Assembly: GCA_025354865.1 (NCBI GenBank)
Contig: JANXMB010000093.1
Coordinates: forward strand, 1 to 41,279
From: Acetobacteraceae bacterium
GTDB lineage: Bacteria > Pseudomonadota > Alphaproteobacteria > Acetobacterales > Acetobacteraceae
Length of the DNA: 41,279 nucleotides
Direction: 5' to 3'
Below, in pieces: positions 25,614 to 34,173 of the stretch. The first letter of the stretch is position 1. Every line of letters begins with the position of its first letter. A program made the position numbers and the translations under genes. The notes under the pieces are model-generated. The model saw only the letters and a list, made by a program, of their open reading frames with translations. It had not been told where the DNA came from and searched no databases.

Positions 25614-26138
25614 ATGGAGCAGGACCGCGATGCCTTCAACCCGAGCGCACGGGTCCGGCGGAGCGGCGTCGTGAACCGTCGGGCGGTGTTCGCGCTGTGT
25701 GTTCTGGGGGGTGTGGGGGCGTGGGCCTATCCGCGTTATTTCGGCCCGGGCGCAACATGTGCGTTGCCGACCCCGGCGGATTCTGTGCCGCATATCGAAT
25801 TGGGCAAAGGCGGCATGCCACTGTCCGTCGTGCCCGGCTGGGTCGCGCGTTTGGATCGGGCCACCAATCCGATTGCGTTCAAAGCAACCGGTGCAGCGGC
25901 CGAATTGCGCGGAGTCGCCTTCGAAGGCGGCGTGTTCGGCCGCCAGGTGGTTCCCCTCCACGGCTCGGTTGCCGCGCTCGCGATCGCCGGCAAGAAATAC
26001 GAGATCCGGAATGGTAATTTCGTGTCCGGCTGCATCGACGTGCAGGGGCTGGGGAAAATGATCGTGTTGTTTTCCAATTCCCTTACCCCAACTGCGACGA
26101 TCGTGCTGACCGACCCGCAGTTGGCTCATCTGCGGTAG
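25614..26138 (+). CDS. Hypothetical secreted or membrane-anchored protein
   Basis: A protein of 174 residues (from ATG 25614) or 155 residues (from GTG 25671). The later start has GGAG 7 bases upstream and would begin NRRAVFALCVLGGVGAWAYP, a clean signal or anchor; the earlier start adds a basic cytoplasmic tail and lacks a clear ribosome binding site. The rest has cysteines in GATCALPTP and FVSGCIDV that may pair in the periplasm, and beta-rich segments such as GGVFGRQVVPLHGSVAALAI and KKYEIRNGNFVSG. I do not recognise a family. It diverges from the flavoprotein gene across 33-90 bases and converges on xthA, with 6 bases between the stops. Confidence 0.72.
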   Translation: MEQDRDAFNPSARVRRSGVVNRRAVFALCVLGGVGAWAYPRYFGPGATCALPTPADSVPHIELGKGGMPLSVVPGWVARLDRATNPIAFKATGAAAELRGVAFEGGVFGRQVVPLHGSVAALAIAGKKYEIRNGNFVSGCIDVQGLGKMIVLFSNSLTPTATIVLTDPQLAHLR

Positions 26139-26144
26139 GCCTAT

Positions 26145-26942
26145 CTACAGCGCCAGTTCCACGCAGACCGGCACGTGATCCGACCCGCGTTCCCAGTCGC
26201 GCGCCTCGGTCAATACGGTGTGGTTGGTCAGGGCGCCGCGCAGATCGGGGGTGACCCAGACGTGATCGAGCCGGCGGCCGCGGTTCGCAACCTTCCAATC
26301 TTTGTTGCGATACGACCACCACGTATAGAGCTTCTGGTCGTCGGGCACGAAATGCCGCATGGCGTCGTAGAATCCGGCGCTCATCCAGGCGTTCAAACCT
26401 GCGGTTTCCGGCGGGGTGTGGCTGACGACGTCGAGCAGTTGCTTGTGGCTCCAGACATCGTGCTCCAGCGGGGCGATATTCAGGTCGCCGACCAGGACCG
26501 CGCGGGATAGGTCGGTGCGCGCAGCAAACCAGTTGCGGGTTTCTGCGATGAAATCCAGCTTGTGCCCGTATTTCGGGTTCTTCTCCCGATCCGGTTCGTC
26601 GCCACCGGCCGGGACGTAAAAATTGTGCAGCTCGATGGGACCGCCCGGCGCGTCGATCGTGGCGGCGACGTGCCGGCAGTCGCCCTTGCCGCACCAATCC
26701 GGCGCGATATCCAGGCGTTGGATCGGCAGACGGGACAGAATCGCGACCCCATTATAGCCCTTCATCCCGCGAAATGCGACGTGCGGGTAACCGAGTTCGA
26801 TCAGACCCGCCATCGGAAACAGCTCGTCCGGGACTTTGGTTTCCTGCAGGCATATCGCGTCGGGATCGAGTTGCGCGACCAGTTCCTTCAGCAACGGCAT
26901 GCGGAGCCGAAGGGAGTTGATGTTCCAGGTGGCGATGCGCAT
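26145..26942 (-). CDS. xthA: Exodeoxyribonuclease III (AP endonuclease)
   Basis: A 265-residue endonuclease/exonuclease/phosphatase-fold DNA repair enzyme that cuts at abasic sites and removes 3' blocks. The motifs are in order: [14 protein letters not shown] with the metal-coordinating asparagine N7, LQETK with E34, the YVPAGGDEPD loop, VLVGDLNIAP (catalytic aspartate and asparagine), LDHVWVTPDL and the final SDHVPVCVEL. The ATG shares one base with the stop of the upstream hydrolase gene (TGATG), so both are read from one message. Length is normal. Confidence 0.94.
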   Translation of the reverse strand: MRIATWNINSLRLRMPLLKELVAQLDPDAICLQETKVPDELFPMAGLIELGYPHVAFRGMKGYNGVAILSRLPIQRLDIAPDWCGKGDCRHVAATIDAPGGPIELHNFYVPAGGDEPDREKNPKYGHKLDFIAETRNWFAARTDLSRAVLVGDLNIAPLEHDVWSHKQLLDVVSHTPPETAGLNAWMSAGFYDAMRHFVPDDQKLYTWWSYRNKDWKVANRGRRLDHVWVTPDLRGALTNHTVLTEARDWERGSDHVPVCVELAL

Positions 26943-27628
26943 CAGACGACGCGGCAACGGATGGTGCCGACGCCCTCGACCGTGCCTTCCATGACGTCGC
27001 CGACCTTCACCGCCGCGACCCCTTCGGGGGTGCCGGAATAGATCAGGTCCCCAGGCGCCAGTTCGACCAGACCGGAGAGGTAGGCGATCGTTTCCGACAC
27101 GCTCCAGATCAGCAGGGAAAGGTCGGAGGTCTGGGTGACTTTGCCGTTGACCTTCAGCTCGATGGTGCCCTTGCCCGGATGGCCGCATGCGGTGGCAGGC
27201 ACGATGGCGCTTATGGGCGCGGATTTGTCGAAGCCTTTGCCCATATCCCAGGGGCGACCTTCCTTCTTCGCCTGATTCTGGATGTCGCGGCGGGTCATAT
27301 CGAGGCCGCAGGCATAGCCGTAGACATGGTCCAGCGCGCCAGCAACCGGAATGTCCTTGCCGCCTTTGCCGATGGCGACGACCATTTCCATCTCGTGGTG
27401 CAAGTCTTTGGTCTGCGACGGGTAGGGCATGTCGGCGTCGTTCAGCACCAGCGCATCGGCCGGTTTCATGAAGAAAAACGGCGGCTCCCGATCCGGATCG
27501 CTGCCCATTTCGCGGGCGTGGGCGGCGTAATTGCGGCCGACGCAGAACACGCGGCGCACGGGGAATGCGCCTCCGCCGACGACGGGAACCGAGACGACCG
27601 GCGGGGGAGCAATAACGTAATCGGCCAT
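26942..27628 (-). CDS. Fumarylacetoacetate hydrolase-family protein (fumarylpyruvate hydrolase-like)
   Basis: A 228-residue FAH-fold enzyme that cleaves carbon-carbon bonds in acyl pyruvates, or acts as an oxaloacetate decarboxylase or tautomerase. It has the [15 protein letters not shown] start of the domain, [10 protein letters not shown], the metal-binding glutamates in [14 protein letters not shown], and the aspartate in [10 protein letters not shown]. The match is closest, from memory, to fumarylpyruvate hydrolases of the gentisate and nicotinate pathways. ATG 27628 begins the recognisable protein; the longer frame to 27748 lacks family character. It is coupled to xthA by a one-base overlap. 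The nearby Rieske oxygenase cluster makes a role in aromatic breakdown conceivable, but the genes are not co-transcribed. Confidence 0.9.
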   Translation of the reverse strand: MADYVIAPPPVVSVPVVGGGAFPVRRVFCVGRNYAAHAREMGSDPDREPPFFFMKPADALVLNDADMPYPSQTKDLHHEMEMVVAIGKGGKDIPVAGALDHVYGYACGLDMTRRDIQNQAKKEGRPWDMGKGFDKSAPISAIVPATACGHPGKGTIELKVNGKVTQTSDLSLLIWSVSETIAYLSGLVELAPGDLIYSGTPEGVAAVKVGDVMEGTVEGVGTIRCRVV

Positions 27629-27720
27629 GAAACCAAGGTCTCCAGGGCTGGAGGAAGCGATGCAGGCTTTTACCGGGCTGTTGAACCGAGGGGAATACCG
27701 CCCTACCGGGGCGCTCGACG

Positions 27721-28815
27721 TTACCCTTCGACCACGAAGGCGCGCCATGCCGAACGCCCGGTGGCTTCGCGCAGCAATCCCTCATCGGTCAGGCGCTTCA
27801 GCAGGTCGAGCGCCGAGCGGGTGGATACGCCGATACCCTCCCCCAGGCCGCGGGCCGTCACCACGGGTTCGCGCAATGCGAAGGCCACGGCGTCCGCGAG
27901 GTGGGATCGCCCGCCGGCCTTCAACGCCGCCGCTTTGCGTTCGACCCCGATCAGCACGCCCAGTTCCCGGCGCCCGCGCAAGGCGGCCTCGGCAATGCAG
28001 TCGAGGTAGTGGATTTGGAATTCGCTGCCGGCTTTTTGCGCCAGGGCGTCGATCCGCGAAAGCGGCGCGGACCAGAAGGGCAAGGCGATGCTGCGGCCGT
28101 AGCCGTGCGCGCGCCACAGGCAGGCGGCGACGTAGGTGGCGCCCGGTTCCAGCCGATCGCCGCGTCCGCGTTCGGGTAGCCCGCCGGCAACGACCCCGGC
28201 GGCCGCCAGCAATCCGGGGGTCTGGTTGCGATTGGGCAGCGTATCCGACCAGTCGGAAAGCGCGGTTTCGTCCAAACCGCCGGCGCCGAGCAGCGCGAGG
28301 GCGGCGGGCCAGCGGTCGAGGCGGTGGTTGCCGGGCTGGGTGGCCAATTGGCGCCATAGCTTGGCGTAGTGGAGGGCGCGATCGACGATCCAATCTTGGG
28401 GGGCGGTGTCGCGATCGAGGCCGATGGCGGCACTCCAGGGCAGTTCGTTCGCCAGGGTTCCGAGGATCGAGGCGGCGGCATAGGATCCGGTCAGACCGGC
28501 TTCATGTAGTGCCAGATCGCGCGGATGTACGGTGGTTTGCAGATGGCCGAGGAAGCCCGACGCCTCGTGCAGGGATAAGCGGGCGCGCAATCCGGTCGCG
28601 ATGTCGGGGGAGGCAGCGTCGAGACCGGCTTCCAGGCGGGCGATGGCATCCTGAGCGCGTGCCAGCGGGATCGGCAGGGCGTCCGGGCGCGGCCGTTCGG
28701 CAACCGGCCAGAAGTTCGGGATGGACGCGTCGTCCTCGGGCGGCCGATCGTCGAATTGCCAGGATGGCGGCAGGAAATCTTCGTCGGGAGCGGCGGATTC
28801 GACCTCGAACGGCAC
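27721..28815 (-). CDS. Helix-turn-helix protein resembling the DUF1612/RHE_PE00001 family
   Basis: A 364-residue protein with GTG start 28815 and AAGGA 8 bases upstream. The N-terminal half holds the segment [20 protein letters not shown] followed by RDLALHEAG, which resembles the Fic-like and DUF1612-type pattern in rhizobial plasmid proteins of the RHE_PE00001 group. The C-terminal 80 residues form a winged helix-turn-helix: [20 protein letters not shown], then [17 protein letters not shown] and a final wing, as in the C-termini of Fic-type proteins. It is probably a DNA-binding regulator. It diverges from the second Liv transporter and oxygenase cluster across a 277-base intergenic region with two related dyads. 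The family name is from memory and only moderately sure. Confidence 0.6.
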   Translation of the reverse strand: MPFEVESAAPDEDFLPPSWQFDDRPPEDDASIPNFWPVAERPRPDALPIPLARAQDAIARLEAGLDAASPDIATGLRARLSLHEASGFLGHLQTTVHPRDLALHEAGLTGSYAAASILGTLANELPWSAAIGLDRDTAPQDWIVDRALHYAKLWRQLATQPGNHRLDRWPAALALLGAGGLDETALSDWSDTLPNRNQTPGLLAAAGVVAGGLPERGRGDRLEPGATYVAACLWRAHGYGRSIALPFWSAPLSRIDALAQKAGSEFQIHYLDCIAEAALRGRRELGVLIGVERKAAALKAGGRSHLADAVAFALREPVVTARGLGEGIGVSTRSALDLLKRLTDEGLLREATGRSAWRAFVVEG

Positions 28816-28907
28816 AGGTTAAGTCCTTGATATTGAGTCGGGATCGGAGTCGAGACGGAGGCTGCGGGTCGTCTATCTTCCGTATCTCGTCCGAATCCCA
28901 CCCGGCC

Positions 28908-28972
28908 CCGATTCGCACCAAGCGGCGAATCGGTGACGGCCCCAAGTCGTGCCGATTCCCGGGCCGAATCGG
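28908..28972. promoter_or_regulatory. Two related dyads, candidate operator region
   Basis: CCGATTCGC (28908-28916) pairs with GCGAATCGG (28925-28933), and CCGATTC (28952-28958) pairs with GAATCGG (28966-28972). Both dyads share the half-site CCGATTC, and their centres are about 42 bases apart, near four helical turns. They lie between a helix-turn-helix protein gene and the divergent transporter/oxygenase cluster. They may be operators or RNA hairpins; no clear promoter boxes were found. Confidence 0.45.
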
Positions 28973-29092
28973 GCGAGGCGGTGTTCGGCGCAGAATCCCC
29001 ACGGACGCGGGGCTTTTCTGCCGCTAACGGCCGGGTACGGCTGTCAACCTCGCCGCCGAATGGTCGGCGTGCAAATCCGAATGGTGCTCGTC

Positions 29093-30286
29093 ATGAAGAA
29101 ATATCTGGCGGTTCTCGCCGCCTCGACCATGTTTGTCTCGGTCGCCCAGGCGCAATCGATCAAGATCGGCCTCAGCGGGCCGTTCACCGGCGGATCGGCG
29201 TCCATGGGCGTGTCGATGCGCGACGGGGTGAAGCTCGCCGTGGCCGAGATCAACAAGGCTGGCGGCGTGTTGGGCCGGCAGATCCAATTGGTCGAGCGCG
29301 ACGACGAAGCGCGCAACGAGCTGGGTGTGCAGATCGCGCAGGAACTGATCAATAAGGAACAGGTTGTCGCCAACCTCGGCTACATCAATACCGGTGTCGC
29401 GTTGGCGTCCCAGCGGTTCTATCAGGAAGCCGAGATTCCGGTGATCAACAACGTCGCCACCGGCACCCTGATCGCCAAACAGTTCCTGCCGCCCGACAAC
29501 AAGGCCAACTATATCTTCCGCACCTCGGCCAACGATGCCATCCAGAGTGCGATGATCGTCGATGAGGCCATTACGCGCCGTGGTTTCAAAGCGCCGGCGA
29601 TCCTCGCCGACAGCACGAATTATGGGCAACTCGGTCGGGCCGACCTTGTGAAGGCGCTGGAAGCCAAGGGCGTGAAGCCGGTCGCCGAAGAAAAATTCAA
29701 CATCGGCGACACCGACATGACCGCGCAGTTGCTGCGTGCGAAGAATGCCAACGCCGATGTTATTCTGACCTACGGCATCGGCCCCGAACTGGCGCAGATC
29801 GCCAACGGGATGGCGAAATTGGGCTGGAAACTGCCGCTGATCGGTAGCTGGACCCTGTCCATGGCGACCTTCATCGACAATGCGGGCGCAAACGGCGACG
29901 GCGCCGAAATGCCGCAGACCTTCGTCCAAATACCGACCACGCCAAAGCGCAAAGCCTTCATCGAGGCGTATCAGGCGGCCTACAAGGTGGATCGCTTCCC
30001 CTCCCCGGTGTCGGCGGCGCAAGGCTACGACAGCGTCTATTTGCTGGCCGCCGCGATTACCCAGGCGAAGTCGACCGACGGGCGTAAAATCCGGGAGGCG
30101 TTGGAGAACCTGCAAACCAAGGTCGATGGCGTCGTGACGGTCTACGACCACCCGTTCTCCGCCACCGATCACGAAGCGATCACCGCCAATATTCCGGTGT
30201 TCGGCATCGTGAAGGGCGGCCGGGTCGAGATCGCCCATCCGGAAGACATTGCCGGCGACAAGGCGTTGCGCGTGAAGGCGCACTAA
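29093..30286 (+). CDS. Liv-type ABC transporter periplasmic substrate-binding protein (system 2)
   Basis: The receptor of a second Liv-type importer and the first gene of the oxygenase-linked cluster; 397 residues. It has a Sec signal (MKKYLAVLAASTMFVSVAQA, cleaved about after residue 20), then IKIGLSGPFTGGSASMGVSM, the start of a type I periplasmic binding fold. The strands with GRQIQLVERDDEA and YGIGPELAQIANGMAKLGW are typical of Peripla_BP_6. I use ATG 29093; ATG 29081 would add four residues. The last codons and stop (RVKAH, TAA) are copied in a 30-base tandem repeat just downstream. Many members bind aromatic acids rather than branched amino acids, which fits the downstream oxygenase, but the ligand is unproven. 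Confidence 0.92.
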   Translation: MKKYLAVLAASTMFVSVAQAQSIKIGLSGPFTGGSASMGVSMRDGVKLAVAEINKAGGVLGRQIQLVERDDEARNELGVQIAQELINKEQVVANLGYINTGVALASQRFYQEAEIPVINNVATGTLIAKQFLPPDNKANYIFRTSANDAIQSAMIVDEAITRRGFKAPAILADSTNYGQLGRADLVKALEAKGVKPVAEEKFNIGDTDMTAQLLRAKNANADVILTYGIGPELAQIANGMAKLGWKLPLIGSWTLSMATFIDNAGANGDGAEMPQTFVQIPTTPKRKAFIEAYQAAYKVDRFPSPVSAAQGYDSVYLLAAAITQAKSTDGRKIREALENLQTKVDGVVTVYDHPFSATDHEAITANIPVFGIVKGGRVEIAHPEDIAGDKALRVKAH

Positions 30287-30377
30287 ACGACCTTGACGCG
30301 CGTGAAGGCGCACTAAACGACCTTGTTGCGCGTGAAGGCGCACTAACCAATCTTGTTGCGCGTGACGGCGCACTAAC
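30266..30377 (+). repeat. 30-base tandem repeat of a gene end and stop codon, about four copies
   Basis: The end of the binding-protein gene (TTGCGCGTGAAGGCGCAC then TAA) recurs with an exact 30-base period. The repeated CGTGA(A/C)GGCGCACTAA begins at 30271, 30301, 30331 and 30361. Copy 4 has one change (AAG to ACG) and the spacer varies slightly. Because 30 is a multiple of three, each copy carries an in-frame TAA. In most copies TGCGC and GCGCA can form a short stem with a six-base loop, so the message would have a string of small hairpins before livH. Confidence 0.95.
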
Positions 30378-30442
30378 CGCTTCTCTTTTGCCGCTGCCAT
30401 GGTGGGCATAGCCCCGCCATGGCGCACCACCGGACCCTCGAT

Positions 30443-31315
30443 ATGCAAATTCTCGCCCAGCTCATCGTCAGCGGCATCGCCGTCGGGATGATCTATGGGG
30501 TCATCGCGTTCGGCTATCAGTTGACCTTCGCCACCTCCAAAACCCTCAATTTCGGCCAAGGGGAGGCACTGATGCTCGGCTCCCTGGTCGGGCTGACGGC
30601 GGTTGCCTATGTCGGCTACTGGGCGATGCTGCCGATCGTGCTGGTCTTCGGGCTAATGCAGGGTGCGGTCGTGGAACGCCTGGGGGTGCGGCGGGCGATC
30701 GAAACCCGGTCGGAGGCAGGGTGGATCATGGCCACCATCGCGCTGGGCATCATCTTCAAGAATCTGGCCGAAAACATCTGGGGCCGCGATGCGTTGAAAT
30801 TCCCCTCGCCGCTGCCCGAGGCGCCGATCGGGTTCATGGGCGTCAATGTCCTGCCGATGGAAATCGCGATCGTCGTCGGCGCCCTCGGACTGATGTTGTC
30901 GATCGAACTGTTCAACCGCCGGTCCATTTACGGGAAGGCGGTGGTCGCAACCGCCAACGATCGCGACGCAGCGGGGCTGATGGGGATCGATACGTCGTTG
31001 GCGATTTCGTTCTCCTACGCGCTGTCGTCGATGACCGCCGCGTTCGCCGGCGTGCTGGTCGCGCCAGTGACCCTCACCGGTGCGTCGATGGGCGGGGCGC
31101 TTGGGTTGAAAGCCTTCGCGGTGGCTATCATCGGCGGGCTTTCCAGCGGCATGGGGGTGGTGGTCGGGGGGCTGATCCTCGGCGTAACCGAGACCCTGAC
31201 CGGCTACTATATATCGACCGGCTATAAGGATGTGCCCGGCCTAGTGCTGCTGCTGCTGGTGTTGTCGTTCAAGCCCTCCGGCCTGTTCGGCAAGGCCGCG
31301 ATCAAGAAGGTCTGA
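30443..31315 (+). CDS. livH: Liv-type ABC transporter permease LivH (system 2)
   Basis: A 290-residue inner-membrane permease with about eight hydrophobic helices. MQILAQLIVSGIAVGMIYGV is the standard LivH beginning and is why I choose ATG 30443 over ATG 30419. LNFGQGEALMLGSLVGL replaces the usual NLAHG motif region, and GGLSSGMGVVVGGLILGVTE is the conserved late segment. It follows the tandem repeat array after 65 bases and is five bases from livMG. It pairs with the LivM half of the next protein to form the channel. Confidence 0.9.
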   Translation: MQILAQLIVSGIAVGMIYGVIAFGYQLTFATSKTLNFGQGEALMLGSLVGLTAVAYVGYWAMLPIVLVFGLMQGAVVERLGVRRAIETRSEAGWIMATIALGIIFKNLAENIWGRDALKFPSPLPEAPIGFMGVNVLPMEIAIVVGALGLMLSIELFNRRSIYGKAVVATANDRDAAGLMGIDTSLAISFSYALSSMTAAFAGVLVAPVTLTGASMGGALGLKAFAVAIIGGLSSGMGVVVGGLILGVTETLTGYYISTGYKDVPGLVLLLLVLSFKPSGLFGKAAIKKV

Positions 31316-31320
31316 TCGCC

Positions 31321-33303
31321 ATGCCAATCCGCACACTCGCGATGTTCGCCGGGATCGTCGGCCTCGCGCTGTTCCCCTTCTTCGCCACCAGCCCGTACTA
31401 TCTGCATCTCGTCGTGGTGGTGGCGATCTTCTCGATCGTGACGATCGGCCTCGACATCGTGTTCGGCTACACCGGGGAGGTTTCGATCGGCCACGCCGCC
31501 CTGATGGGGATCGGTGCTTACACGGCCGGCGTGCTGGCGTTCCAACTCGGCATCGGATTCTGGCCGTCATTGCCGTTGGCAGTCATTGTTTCCGCCGCAT
31601 TCGGGGCGGTGCTGGCGCTGCCGGCGCTGCGGGTGACCGGCCCCTATCTGGCGATGGTCACGCTGGCTTTCGGCACCATCGTGCAAATCCTCATCAACGA
31701 AATGACATTCCTGACCAACGGTCCGCTCGGCATCGCGCTGAAGAAGCCGCTCTTCCTCGATCTGCGCGAGTGGGGGGGAACGATCCCGTTCCTCGATATG
31801 TCGGCTGCGCGCATGCGGGACGTGGAGTTCTATTTCGTCGTCGTGGCGGCGCTGCTGCTGACATTGGTGGTGGTGAACCGGCTGCTTGCGTCCCGCTACG
31901 GACGTGCGTTCGAGGCGTTGCGCGATAGCCCGATCGCCTCCGACTGCATGGGTGTCAGCGTCTATCGCCACAAGGTCCTGGCCTTCGTGCTGTCGTCGGG
32001 GCTGGCCGGTCTGGCGGGCGTGCTGTTTGCCTATTCCGAACAATATATCGCGCCGAATAACTTCAGTTTCGAGCTGTCGATCCAGTTTTTGCTCGCCGTG
32101 ACCATGGGGGGACGCAAGTCCCGGGTCGGCCCGATGATGGGTTCGGCGATCGTGGTGTATTTGCCCAATCTCTTGGCCGACATCGACCAGTTCCGCGTGG
32201 TGGCCGGCGGTATTGCCGCGATCGCCGTCGTCGCGGGCGGAATCGCCATGCTGCGCAAGCCCGAGGACCGCACCCGCATCGCCATCCCGGTCGTGTTATG
32301 CGTTGGGTTCTTTGCGTTCTCCCTGGCGCTGCAACGGATCACTGACTTCAAGCTGACCGTGTTCGGCATGATGATCCTGTTCGTCGTCTACTATTTGCCG
32401 GACGGGCTGTTCGGCTTCCTGCGGCAAGCCGTCGCGCAGGTCCGCCCCGCCTGGGTTCGCCTGCATCCCAGGATCGACGCCACCGGGACCCAGGCTTGGG
32501 CCGCAATGCCCGCGACGGTCGCCGAGGGCGCGCCTTTGCTCGAAGTCGGCGCCGTGGTCATGCAGTTCGGCGGTTTACGGGCGTTGGATCGGGTCGATCT
32601 GACCGTGATGCCGGGCACCATCCATGGGCTGATCGGGCCGAACGGATCGGGCAAAAGCACGATGATGAACGTGCTGACCGGCATTTACATCCCGACCGAC
32701 GGGTCGGTACGGTTCCAGGGCGCCCCGATCGCCGGCCATAAATCCCCGGAAATCGCAGCGGCCGGCATCGCGCGCACGTTCCAGAACGTGCAGTTGTTCG
32801 CCGAACTGACGTCGATCGAAAACATCATGGTCGGCCTGCACCACCGCTACCGCGGCACCGTGGCCGGCGTCGCGCTCGGCTTGCCCGGCGCCCGGCTGGA
32901 AGAAGCGGATGCAAGAGCGCGGGCGGCGAGCTTGCTGCGGTTTGTGGGGTTGCAGGATCAGGCGGATGAGGAGGCACGCAATCTCCCGTACGGGAAGCAG
33001 CGCATGCTGGAAATCGCCCGCGCGCTGGCGCTGGATCCGAAGCTGCTGCTGCTGGACGAACCCGCCGCCGGGCTGACCGCACCCGATATCGTCGAGCTGA
33101 TGACGATCGTGCGCCGTATTCGCGACGAGGGAATCACGATCGTGCTGATCGAACATCATATGGATGTCGTGATGAATTTGTGCGACACCGTAACCGTGTT
33201 GGACTTCGGCCAGAAAATCGCCGAGGGCCGCCCGGCCGAGGTACAGGCCGACGAACGGGTGATCGCCGCCTATCTCGGCAGCGCACCCGCCGACGCGGCC
33301 TGA
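31321..33303 (+). CDS. LivM-LivG fusion: permease and ATP-binding protein in one chain (system 2)
   Basis: A 660-residue fusion of two normally separate Liv subunits. Residues 1 to about 385 are a LivM permease (FGYTGEVSIGHAALMGIGAY; a cytoplasmic loop with EALRDSPIASDCMGVSVYRHK; several helices). A linker rich in A, P and T (about 385-405) follows. Residues about 405-660 form a LivG ATPase with Walker A GPNGSGKST (439-447), GIARTFQNVQLFAELTSIEN, the signature NLPYGKQRMLEIARALA, Walker B LLLLDEPAAGLT, and switch histidine in VLIEHHMDVVMNLCD. The frame is continuous, so this is not a sequencing artefact that is visible here. The extra membrane helices near 320-370 are typical of longer LivM forms. 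It sits between livH and livF. Confidence 0.92.
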   Translation: MPIRTLAMFAGIVGLALFPFFATSPYYLHLVVVVAIFSIVTIGLDIVFGYTGEVSIGHAALMGIGAYTAGVLAFQLGIGFWPSLPLAVIVSAAFGAVLALPALRVTGPYLAMVTLAFGTIVQILINEMTFLTNGPLGIALKKPLFLDLREWGGTIPFLDMSAARMRDVEFYFVVVAALLLTLVVVNRLLASRYGRAFEALRDSPIASDCMGVSVYRHKVLAFVLSSGLAGLAGVLFAYSEQYIAPNNFSFELSIQFLLAVTMGGRKSRVGPMMGSAIVVYLPNLLADIDQFRVVAGGIAAIAVVAGGIAMLRKPEDRTRIAIPVVLCVGFFAFSLALQRITDFKLTVFGMMILFVVYYLPDGLFGFLRQAVAQVRPAWVRLHPRIDATGTQAWAAMPATVAEGAPLLEVGAVVMQFGGLRALDRVDLTVMPGTIHGLIGPNGSGKSTMMNVLTGIYIPTDGSVRFQGAPIAGHKSPEIAAAGIARTFQNVQLFAELTSIENIMVGLHHRYRGTVAGVALGLPGARLEEADARARAASLLRFVGLQDQADEEARNLPYGKQRMLEIARALALDPKLLLLDEPAAGLTAPDIVELMTIVRRIRDEGITIVLIEHHMDVVMNLCDTVTVLDFGQKIAEGRPAEVQADERVIAAYLGSAPADAA

Positions 33304-33316
33304 GGGGGGCGAGGAC

Positions 33317-34039
33317 ATGCTGCGGGTTGAAAACCTTGTCGCCGGTTATGGCAAAGTGCAGGTGCTGCACGCGATCTCCCTCGAAGTGCCGAAGGGCTCG
33401 TTGGTGACTTTGATCGGATCGAACGGAGCTGGCAAAACCACCACGCTGCGGGCGCTTTCGGGCATGATCGTGCCGCAGTCTGGCCGTATCGTCCTGGGTG
33501 GACAGGATATCGCGGGGTTGCCGTCGCATAAAATCGTGCGTCGCGGCATGGCGCACTCGCCGGAGGGGCGGCATGTGTTCGGCACCTCGTCGGTCGAGGA
33601 CAATCTGCTCCTGGGTGCATTTACCCGCCTGACCGGCGGACGCGGCAAGGGCGATGTGAAGGCCGATATCGATCGCATGTATGCGATGTTTCCGCGGCTC
33701 GCCGAACGGCGGACGCAACTTGCGGGGACGCTGTCGGGCGGCGAACAACAGATGCTCGCGATGGCCCGCGCTTTGATGCTCGCGCCGGATGTGCTGCTGC
33801 TCGACGAACCGTCGATGGGTCTCGCGCCCCGGCTGGTGGAGGAAGTATTCGCCACCATCGCCCGACTGAAGGAGCAGCGCATTACGATGCTGCTGGTCGA
33901 GCAATTCGCCGCCGCCGCGCTGGATGTCGCGGATTTCGGCTACGTCCTGGAAAACGGGCGGCTGGCCGCGTCGGGGACGGCTGCGGCGTTGAAGACGGAC
34001 CCGGCGGTGCAGGCTGCTTATCTCGGCCAGGCGCACTGA
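33317..34039 (+). CDS. livF: Liv-type ABC transporter ATP-binding protein LivF (system 2)
   Basis: The second ATPase of importer system 2, 240 residues, starting 13 bases after the fusion gene with GGGGCGAGG as a likely ribosome binding site. Walker A GSNGAGKT (34-41), GMAHSPEGRHVFGTSSVEDN, signature LSGGEQQMLAMARALM, Walker B VLLLDEPSMGLAP, and LLVEQFAAAALDVAD are all standard for LivF. Because the only other ATPase domain of this system is fused to the permease, the assembled transporter would contain one LivH, one LivM-LivG fusion and this protein. Confidence 0.94.
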   Translation: MLRVENLVAGYGKVQVLHAISLEVPKGSLVTLIGSNGAGKTTTLRALSGMIVPQSGRIVLGGQDIAGLPSHKIVRRGMAHSPEGRHVFGTSSVEDNLLLGAFTRLTGGRGKGDVKADIDRMYAMFPRLAERRTQLAGTLSGGEQQMLAMARALMLAPDVLLLDEPSMGLAPRLVEEVFATIARLKEQRITMLLVEQFAAAALDVADFGYVLENGRLAASGTAAALKTDPAVQAAYLGQAH

Positions 34040-34090
34040 TCGATCGCCGCCCAACGGGTTTCCCCTTGACGCGGGCCGGGGTGCTGTTCA

Positions 34091-34152
34091 CCTTCGATCG
34101 AAGGAAGGGGGACGCACACCCCACGCGACCGTAGACCGCAAGGCCCGGTCGC
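34091..34152 (+). promoter_or_regulatory. Palindrome and hairpin upstream of the Rieske oxygenase genes
   Basis: CCTTCGATCGAAGG (34091-34104) is a perfect 14-base palindrome and could be an operator. It is followed by a stem of GCGACCG (34125-34131) with CGGTCGC (34146-34152). Both lie in the 134 bases between livF and the oxygenase alpha gene, so the oxygenase may have its own control step. I could not match the leader to a known riboswitch and found no clear promoter. Confidence 0.4.
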
Positions 34153-34173
34153 CCGCAACGCTGGAGACCGGCC

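Noticed and set aside
30266-30377. CRISPR array
   Set aside because: The units follow each other directly with a 30-base period and have no unique spacers; there are no cas genes.
34105-34173. Riboswitch in the oxygenase leader
   Set aside because: A stem and a CTGGAGA string are present, but none of the conserved cores of TPP, glycine or other known classes could be matched.
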